NCBI GenBank assembly: GCA_029260155.1 | Contig: JAJDDU010000570.1 | Span: forward strand, 1 to 7,775 | Direction of reading: 5' to 3' | DNA: 7,775 nt | DNA from: Phycisphaerae bacterium | GTDB lineage: Bacteria; Planctomycetota; Phycisphaerae; UBA1845 | Part shown: one piece after another, positions 1 to 5,300 of the stretch | Numbering within the stretch: the first letter of the stretch is position 1 | Layout of the letters: every line of letters begins with the position of its first letter | Position numbers and translations under genes: made by a program | The notes under the pieces: model-generated | Databases searched by the model: none | The model's input: the letters and a program-made list of their open reading frames with translations, nothing else | What the model was told of the DNA's origin: nothing

Positions 1-357
1 ACGTTGTTTGGGATCGCCGTGCGAAACGGCATCTTGCTTGTGAACCACTACACGCACCTGGTCGACGAAGAGGGCGCGACGATGCACGAGGCAATCGTCC
101 GTGGCTCGCAGGAGCGATTGGTGCCCATCCTGATGACCGCACTGACCGCCGCGCTCGCCCTGGTCCCGATTGTGATGAAAGGAAACGTGCCGGGAAACGA
201 GATTCTCGCCCCGCTTTCGGTGGTCATTCTCGGCGGCTTGCTGACATCGACTTTTCTGAATCTCGTCGTCGTGCCCGCGGGGTACGCGGCGATTCATCGT
301 TTGAGTGTACATACTAAACCAATAGGCCGCGTTGCCGATTCGTCGGCTGCGTCTTGA
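1..357 (+). CDS. Heavy-metal-efflux type RND permease (CusA/CzcA-like), C-terminal end only
   Basis: Only the last 118 codons are present; the gene enters from the left edge in frame 1 and stops with TGA at 355-357. RND permeases of this class sit in the inner membrane and drive proton-coupled export of metal ions through a tripartite envelope complex. The sequence FGIAVRNGILLVNHY matches the conserved end of the TM10/TM11 region. It is followed by the cytoplasmic loop EEGATMHEAIVRGSQERL, then LVPILMTALTAALALVP (a TM helix), and by GNEILAPLSVVILGGLLTST and FLNLVVVPAGY (the last TM helix). These blocks are diagnostic of the HME branch rather than the multidrug AcrB branch. The tail after the final helix is short and hydrophilic. 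The substrate metal cannot be read from this fragment, because the TM4 charged-residue region lies upstream. The His-rich lipoprotein 13 bases downstream supports a metal role. Confidence 0.93.
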   Translation, partial: TLFGIAVRNGILLVNHYTHLVDEEGATMHEAIVRGSQERLVPILMTALTAALALVPIVMKGNVPGNEILAPLSVVILGGLLTSTFLNLVVVPAGYAAIHRLSVHTKPIGRVADSSAAS

Positions 358-359
358 AA

Positions 360-365
360 GGGAAG
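360..365 (+). promoter_or_regulatory. Ribosome binding site for the His-rich lipoprotein gene
   Basis: GGGAAG lies 5 bases before the ATG at 371. It fixes this ATG as the start in preference to an in-frame opening further upstream at 332, which overlaps the permease gene and would put a charged segment before the signal peptide. Confidence 0.6.
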
Positions 366-370
366 TTCTG

Positions 371-877
371 ATGAAAAACGTGTTGATGACGATCGCGCTG
401 GGGTGCGTCTTGGCTGCCTTCTCGCCCGGCTGCAAGAAATCCGAATCCGAAAAGGCCGCGCCGCCGGATACTCACGTTCACGCGGATGGAAGTACGCACG
501 CCGCGCACGCTCCCGCGAACGACGAAGCCGAGGAACATGGCCACGCACACGACGAAGTGTCTTTGGGAACGGTCACCATCGGCGACATGAAGGTGGATTT
601 CGCTCAAGGCCACGGAAACGTCGAAGCCGGCAAGGAGGGACATCTCGTCGTCAAGCTTCCGTACAATGACAAGGGGGCAACGGTCGTCCGAGCGTGGATC
701 GGCACGAAAGATCGATTCGTCTCCGTGGTCGGCAAAGGCGAGTACGCCCCGTCGCACGACGACTACGACGTGCATGCCGTCGCCCCCGATCCGCTGCCCA
801 CCAACGCGATGTGGTGGGTCGAAATTCAGAAGCCCGGCGGAAACAGCGTCGTCGGCTCGGTCAAGCCACTGATGTAG
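371..877 (+). CDS. His-rich predicted lipoprotein next to an RND metal-efflux pump
   Basis: The product is 168 residues (stop TAG at 875-877). Residues 1-20 form a lipoprotein-type signal: a Lys at position 2, a hydrophobic stretch (LMTIALGCVLAAF), then SPGC, with Cys21 as the likely lipidated residue followed by KK. The match to the strict lipobox is imperfect, since Pro precedes Gly. Residues 35-60 hold seven histidines (35, 37, 43, 46, 56, 58, 60) among acidic residues, a composition typical of periplasmic metal-binding segments. The remaining ~105 residues look like a small beta-rich domain containing GHLVVKLPY, TVVRAWIGTKDR, GKGEYAPSHDDYDVHA and PTNAMWWVEI; such domains occur beside RND efflux genes in planctomycetes (from memory, not searched). 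The 13-base gap to the permease stop implies co-transcription. The likely role is metal capture or delivery to the pump, which is inference. No named family was recognised. Confidence 0.85.
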   Translation: MKNVLMTIALGCVLAAFSPGCKKSESEKAAPPDTHVHADGSTHAAHAPANDEAEEHGHAHDEVSLGTVTIGDMKVDFAQGHGNVEAGKEGHLVVKLPYNDKGATVVRAWIGTKDRFVSVVGKGEYAPSHDDYDVHAVAPDPLPTNAMWWVEIQKPGGNSVVGSVKPLM

Positions 878-949
878 GTGGGCCTCGCCGCCGCCGCCTC
901 TGGCAGGTACCCCCCCTTCGTTGACATCGCATACCCGGCGGGGCCAACA

Positions 950-1011
950 CGTTTCGGAGACGGGAGACTTGCCGCGAATAATCCGCACAACTGCGTTATT
1001 CGTCCGAAACG
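950..1011 (+). other. Nested inverted-repeat structure (possible terminator or structured RNA element)
   Basis: An outer perfect 9-base stem pairs CGTTTCGGA (950-958) with TCCGAAACG (1003-1011). Directly against its 3' arm sits an inner stem: CGAATAA (975-981) pairs with TTATTCG (996-1002), continuing after a two-base bulge into CGCA (984-987) with TGCG (992-995) around a CAAC tetraloop. The two helices abut at 1002/1003 and could stack. There is no T-run after it, so it is not a standard intrinsic terminator. It lies 73 bases past the lipoprotein stop and about 100 bases before the next candidate promoter, so a 3' end structure for the upstream operon is the simplest reading. Confidence 0.45.
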
Positions 1012-1111
1012 GCCTCTGCGGGAGTGACGGTCCAGTAAGGTGTGCCCCACCAAGGCCTACTCGCCGGTGCCGGCGGAGCGTCCGGCGGTGGCCAGAGACA
1101 GAGGATTCTGT

Positions 1112-1141
1112 TTGCAATCGACCGTGCGAACTGGTTATGAT
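1112..1141 (+). promoter_or_regulatory. Candidate sigma70-type promoter for the PEP-CTERM gene
   Basis: TTGCAA (1112-1117) and TATGAT (1136-1141) are separated by 18 bases and match the -35 and -10 consensus at 4 and 5 of 6 positions. Transcription would begin near 1148, leaving a leader of roughly 115 bases. This is a pattern match only; promoter rules in planctomycetes are poorly defined. Confidence 0.35.
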
Positions 1142-1250
1142 CGCGTTTGTGCTCGTCGCCGGTCCGGCCTGGATTGTCGGCAGCGCCGCGCTTCGCCTCT
1201 CCTGCTTTGGCAACGGGGGATCGCAGTAGCGGCCGAGCGCATAGAGAGAG

Positions 1251-1256
1251 AGGGAG
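1251..1256 (+). promoter_or_regulatory. Ribosome binding site for the PEP-CTERM gene
   Basis: AGGGAG ends 7 bases before the ATG at 1264, within a purine run that also offers AGGA at 1257-1260. An in-frame TAA (1261-1263) lies directly against the ATG, so the frame opens exactly here. This supports 1264 as the start despite the long N-terminus it gives. Confidence 0.55.
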
Positions 1257-1263
1257 AGGATAA

Positions 1264-2055
1264 ATGAGGGACTCTTGCGCAGTGCTCCTGCGTGCGCGAA
1301 CGCGCTTACGTATTTTACCAGACAACAGAGGCTACACGCGCGCGTGTCGGCGGAGCTCTTTGGGGAAACGATCCGGGCGGTGGGTGGCGCTGTGCGCGGC
1401 CTTTTGTTCTTGGGCAAATGCGCCTGTGCTACTGGCTGAGCCTGTGGACCCTGTGGTCAACCTCGAACTGGTGACCGCTGCGCCCACGGTCGACGTCGGT
1501 AGCTTGGTGGAAGTGCAGTTGCTCGCACGCGCGGCAGATAGCCAGGATATTCCGATTGTTGCCGTCCAAGCGTTGCTGAACTGGGACTCGGACGTACTGC
1601 GCTTGGCGGGGGTCATCGACAACGTCACCCCCGATTATGAGTGGTTTCTTTCCGGGTTCTTCAATGACATCGGAACGGACAATTTGAACGATGGGGTCAC
1701 GACGGCTCCGATGGGTCTACCGTTCAACGACGGAGATGCATCGTTCGAAGCCCTCGGTCAATTTCCGCCCGCTGCATGGCCTGTCGCGAGGCCCGCCGGG
1801 ACGCGAATCACGACTTTCGTTTTTGAAGCGCTTCGCGCCTCATCGCCAACGAAGATCGACATACCTCTCTCCGCCGGCGAGATAACAACCTCGGCGGTTT
1901 TTTGGGGCGAAGGCGCTCCGGGCGTTGACATTCTTGGTGACACGAGCAACGTTCTCATCACGGTCACGCCGGAACCGTCGACGCTCGCGATGGTCATGCT
2001 TGGACTGGCTGGGTCTTGCAGGGGCCGCGTGCGGCGCGGGTTGCGGACCAAGTAG
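1264..2055 (+). CDS. Secreted cohesin-like protein with C-terminal PEP-CTERM sorting signal
   Basis: The product is 263 residues, stop TAG at 2053-2055. The hydrophobic core of an export signal is at residues 40-58 (WVALCAAFC...VLLA), with probable cleavage after Ala58. A region of about 39 basic residues precedes it, including RRSSLGK at 29-35, which loosely resembles a twin-arginine motif. If translation began at TTG 1360, where GGAG lies 4 bases upstream, the signal peptide would have ordinary length. Residues 64-235 look like a cohesin-type beta sandwich: LELVTAAPTVDVGSLVEVQL, then VAVQALLNWDSDVLRLAGV, with TRITTFVFEAL and VLITVTP near the end. The C-terminus is a PEP-CTERM module: TPEPSTLAM (235-243), a short hydrophobic stretch to Gly250, then a basic tail (RGRVRRGLR). 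Such proteins are recognised by an exosortase, here encoded outside the window, and sent to the surface or extracellular matrix. The ligand is unknown. Confidence 0.85.
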   Translation: MRDSCAVLLRARTRLRILPDNRGYTRACRRSSLGKRSGRWVALCAAFCSWANAPVLLAEPVDPVVNLELVTAAPTVDVGSLVEVQLLARAADSQDIPIVAVQALLNWDSDVLRLAGVIDNVTPDYEWFLSGFFNDIGTDNLNDGVTTAPMGLPFNDGDASFEALGQFPPAAWPVARPAGTRITTFVFEALRASSPTKIDIPLSAGEITTSAVFWGEGAPGVDILGDTSNVLITVTPEPSTLAMVMLGLAGSCRGRVRRGLRTK

Positions 2056-2099
2056 ATCGAAAACAACACAACTTCTGCGATTGTTAGAGACCGCGGGGA

Positions 2100-2132
2100 T
2101 TGTGCATTCCGCCTTGAGTTTTTCTTGCACAA
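2100..2132 (+). repeat. Inverted repeat TTGTGCA / TGCACAA
   Basis: A perfect 7-base inverted repeat (2100-2106 and 2126-2132) has a 19-base spacer. The arms could be a protein-binding dyad or a stem-loop in the 3' UTR of the PEP-CTERM gene. A run of five T lies inside the spacer rather than after the stem, so it is not a normal intrinsic terminator. Confidence 0.4.
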
Positions 2133-2135
2133 CTG

Positions 2136-2164
2136 CCCACGGGGGTCTGGGTAAACTCCGTGGG
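2136..2164 (+). terminator. Possible stem-loop terminator without a U-tract
   Basis: CCCACGG (2136-2142) pairs perfectly with CCGTGGG (2158-2164), and the stem can extend inward by one G-U and one G-C pair. It lies about 80 bases after the PEP-CTERM stop codon and 40 bases before the next promoter candidate, which is where a terminator would be expected. The following bases (AAAGACCG) are not T-rich, so termination is only suggested. Confidence 0.35.
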
Positions 2165-2184
2165 AAAGACCGACTCTTCATCGC

Positions 2185-2196
2185 GATGCCGGCATC
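2185..2196 (+). promoter_or_regulatory. Perfect 12-base palindrome upstream of the -35 box
   Basis: GATGCCGGCATC is a perfect palindrome ending 7 bases before the candidate -35 element at 2204. That position suits an activator or repressor site for the giant gene, but no regulator family was recognised and chance occurrence in GC-rich DNA is possible. Confidence 0.3.
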
Positions 2197-2203
2197 TCCA
2201 GGG

Positions 2204-2232
2204 TTGCGTGCAGGTCCGAAGATTATTACAAT
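2204..2232 (+). promoter_or_regulatory. Candidate sigma70-type promoter for the giant secreted oxidoreductase
   Basis: TTGCGT (2204-2209) and TACAAT (2227-2232) are spaced by the optimal 17 bases, and the segment around the -10 box is the most AT-rich part of the intergenic region. Each box matches consensus at 4 to 5 of 6 positions. Transcription would start near 2239. Confidence 0.45.
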
Positions 2233-2377
2233 AGTCAGCTAATCGTGGATCGGGAAGAGCGTTCAGACCCATTGATTAAGCCTCTTTTGTCTGCTCACGC
2301 AGGCCGACCTGCACGCCGGTGTCGCGCTGCTTGAGTGGCAGAGAGGTTGGTCTCACGCCAGCTTCAGTTGTCAATGC

Positions 2378-2383
2378 AAGGAG
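2378..2383 (+). promoter_or_regulatory. Ribosome binding site deciding the start of the giant gene
   Basis: AAGGAG lies 5 bases before the ATG at 2389 and is followed directly by a frame encoding a typical export signal. This makes 2389 the clear start. Confidence 0.75.
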
Positions 2384-2388
2384 TGCCT

Positions 2389-5300
2389 ATGTACAGCCGC
2401 CGAATCGTGAATCGTATTGTTGTCTGCACACTGCTGGGATGCTGTCTGCCGGCAGTTTCTGGCGCGGGGGACCGAGGCCAGGCAGCTTCCGTGGACGAGA
2501 CGTTTGCCGCCGTGGAAGCGATGGTCGAAGTCACGTTCGACCCGTCTGCGTTGAAAGCGATGGGGTTGCGAGTATCGTCCGATGGCATGGCGAGCATCGC
2601 GGGTGGCGATCAGACGCACACCTTTGATCTGGACGCCCCGCATTCGATGTTCCAGATGGCCGCCGTTGACGGCTTGTTCACGCAGGTGTTGGACGGCTCG
2701 ATGTACGTTACCGGTGCAGGCTTCTCGCTCCAGACGTTGGACGGAACGGCCGTGGCTGTAGACGCGTTGCGCATTGCACAAGCGGCGTCGGCTGAGGTCG
2801 CATCCGCCTTTGTTGTATCACGGGGCGAAGACGGTTCTGAGTCGATCTTCACTCTCTCAGGTGTTCAGGTCGACTTCGATCGTAATGCGCAATCGATGCT
2901 CCTGCGGGGGGACCTGCATATTGCGGACGAAGCAGCCATGGCGCTTGGTCTTGACGACGTATCAAGTCCGACCGTTGGGTCGGTTGCCGTGACGGCGCGC
3001 ATGCGACTCATGCAAGCAGTTTATTCGGATGCGGACGGCGCGGTGACGTCGGTTGTGCTTCCAGGATTGGGCGGCCAACCCGAAGGGCCCGGGACGGTTT
3101 GCGACTCCACCGGCGCGGACGTCATCGTCGGCTCTTTGCCCAGCATCGCCAACTATCCCAGCAGCGGCGGCATTGAGGCCTTCGCGGTGGGTACGACCTC
3201 ATGCAACATCGGCGACACGGAGTTGCTCTGGATTTCAGGCACCAACGAGCACCCTGTCATCGGACAAGACATGTACCGGCTCAAGACCATGCCCGATGGG
3301 CACAGTCGTTTCGAGCAGATCGGGCAGAGTTGGTTGAAGCATGGATTCACTGCCTTGCAGGGTTCCGTGTGTTCCAGCGGAAATCCGGATTGCACATGCA
3401 TTTCGTCCGGCACGGGCGCTCGCCTGGGCGTTGGCTGCTCCGATCCCTACGGAGCAAGTTTGAACGGCAGCCAAGGCGGCCTGGGTCCGCGGTGGCAAGT
3501 GAATCCCAGCACGGGCGTGTTCACCTATCCCCACCCGACCGGCAGTGGTCCGGGCAGCATTTTCAGCCGCCTTCAGGTTAAGATTTCCGATCTAGACCCG
3601 GCGGTGGACGGTGGCGGACAGTACTTTGTGGACGGGCATTACGTCACGCCGGACGATTCGGCGGCGGGCAATCAAAACAACAGTGCGTCGTATCGCTCGT
3701 GCAGCATCAGCGGCGGTGGCACAGCGTGGGATGCCGCCGCAACCGGCACGACACAGCGTGAGCAGCCGGCCATTCGCGCATGGCAGGATACCGACGCAAC
3801 CGTGACCGAGGTTGATGCGCAGATCCCCGGGACGGACGGCGGCTTGGCCATCGTCTCCTCCCAGGCGACCAACATCGGCGGCGGGTTGTGGCACTACGAA
3901 TATGCGGTGCAAAACCTCAACGTGCATCGCGGGTTTGACTTCTTCAGCGTGCCCGCCTTGGGCGCCAGCAATATCCAATTCCACGATGTCGACTACCACT
4001 CCGGCGATGGCGAAGGTGGAGTGACGCGCGATGGGACGGACTGGGTCGGCTCGTTCACCGGCAGCGCCGTTCGGTGGGACATGCAGACCGTAGCCGGACT
4101 CAACGACAACGCCCTGTTGTGGGGCACTGTCTACAATTTCCGATTCGATTCGACTTCGCCGCCGGCCTTTCCCCTTGCCAGCGTCACGCTCGGCTTGTGG
4201 CGGGCGGGTTCGCCCCTCACCGAGGTTGTGGGGGGTGTTGTCGGCCCGGACACCGGCCCTGCTGACTGCAACGGCAATGGCGTAGACGACGACGTGGACA
4301 TCTTGAATAGCACGAGTCAAGACTGCGCTGATGGCGGCCCCAACGGTATCCCCGACGAGTGTGAGGGTGCATGCACGCTGCGTTCGCGTCAGGTTGCCAA
4401 CGGGCTGAGTTCGCCCGTGCACGTCGCGTCCGACGGTGTGAATGCGAATCGCCTGTACATCGTCGAGCAAGGCGGGAGCATCAAGATCCTCGACCTCGCG
4501 ACGGAAACGGTGACGGGGACATACCTGAATATCGGCAGCATCATTACCAGTGGCGGCGAGCGCGGCCTGCTGAGCGTAGCATTCCATCCCAACTTCGCCA
4601 GCGGCTCGCCCTTCCTGTTTGTGAATTATACGAACTTGGCTGGGAACACGGTGGTCGCGCGTTACACCGCGACCGGCAGCAATCCGGCCGCCACCACTGC
4701 CGACTCAGGCAGCGCAGTGATTCTGAAAACGATCACGCAGGACTTCTCGAATCACAACGGCGGGCAGTTGCAGTTCGGTCCGGACGACATGCTGTACGTC
4801 GGCATGGGCGACGGCGGAGGCGGCGGGGACACGAACAACCGCGCACAGGATGACGGTTCCCTGCTGGGTAAGATGCTGCGTTTGGATGTGAATAACTCGC
4901 CGACGTACATCCCTCTGGACAACCCCGGCGCACCCTGGCTGCCGGAGGTCTGGGCCAAGGGCGTTCGCAATCCTTGGCGATTCAGCTTCGATGCTCTGAC
5001 CGGTGACATGTACATCGGCGATGTCGGCCAAAGCGCCCGCGAGGAGATCGACTTCCAGCCGGCAAGCAGCATCGGCGGCGAAAACTACGGCTGGAATTGT
5101 CGCGAGGGCTTCGCTGCCTTCGGCGGCGACTGCACCGATCCGCCCTACGTTGATCCGATCCTTGACGTGCTCTATGGTACTTTCGGCACGTGTTCGATCA
5201 CTGGTGGACACGTCTATCGCGGCTGCGCCATCCCCGGGTTGTCGGGAACGTACTTCTATTCCGACTTCTGCGGCAACTGGATTCGCACGTTCACATACGT

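Larger units (their letters stand above)
878..1263 (+). other. Intergenic region without a convincing gene
   Basis: These 386 bases hold no reading frame that looks coding: openings on either strand lack a ribosome binding site and give Arg/Pro/Ser-rich translations. The region contains the nested inverted repeats at 950-1011, a short hairpin-forming palindrome CGCCGG-TG-CCGGCG at 1062-1075, the candidate promoter at 1112-1141, and a purine-rich leader ending in the ribosome binding site of the gene at 1264. A perfect TTGACA at 921-926 has no acceptable -10 box at the right distance. Confidence 0.6.
2056..2388 (+). other. Intergenic region between the PEP-CTERM gene and the giant secreted oxidoreductase
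   Basis: No credible gene lies in these 333 bases. From left to right they hold an inverted repeat at 2100-2132, a second at 2136-2164, a perfect palindrome at 2185-2196, a candidate promoter at 2204-2232, a small hairpin GCAGG/CCTGC at 2299-2312 in the presumed 5' leader, and the ribosome binding site at 2378-2383. The leader from the predicted start of transcription to the ATG would be about 150 bases. Confidence 0.6.

Noticed and set aside
921..926. Perfect TTGACA -35 box
   Set aside because: No sequence resembling a -10 element lies 16 to 18 bases downstream; the expected position reads CCAACA.
1062..1075. GC-rich palindrome CGCCGG-TG-CCGGCG as a regulatory site
   Set aside because: Short GC palindromes are expected by chance in this composition, the two-base loop is strained, and it has no clear positional relation to a promoter.
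921..1229. A 102-codon plus-strand frame in the intergenic region
   Set aside because: It starts at TTG without a ribosome binding site, is Arg/Cys/Pro-rich, and crosses both the inverted-repeat structure and the candidate promoter. The 30-codon hydrophobic end (from ATG 1137) also lacks a ribosome binding site.
314..1417. A 367-codon minus-strand frame spanning the lipoprotein gene and the intergenic region
   Set aside because: It would need a TTG start, overlaps a well-supported gene along its length, and gives a low-complexity Arg/Ser/Pro-rich product. It does not explain the inverted repeats in the intergenic part.
3592..4587. A 331-codon open frame on the minus strand
   Set aside because: It is also antisense to the giant gene, overlapping the second N-terminal domain and the start of the dehydrogenase. 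The composition is biased and no motif or ribosome binding site was seen.
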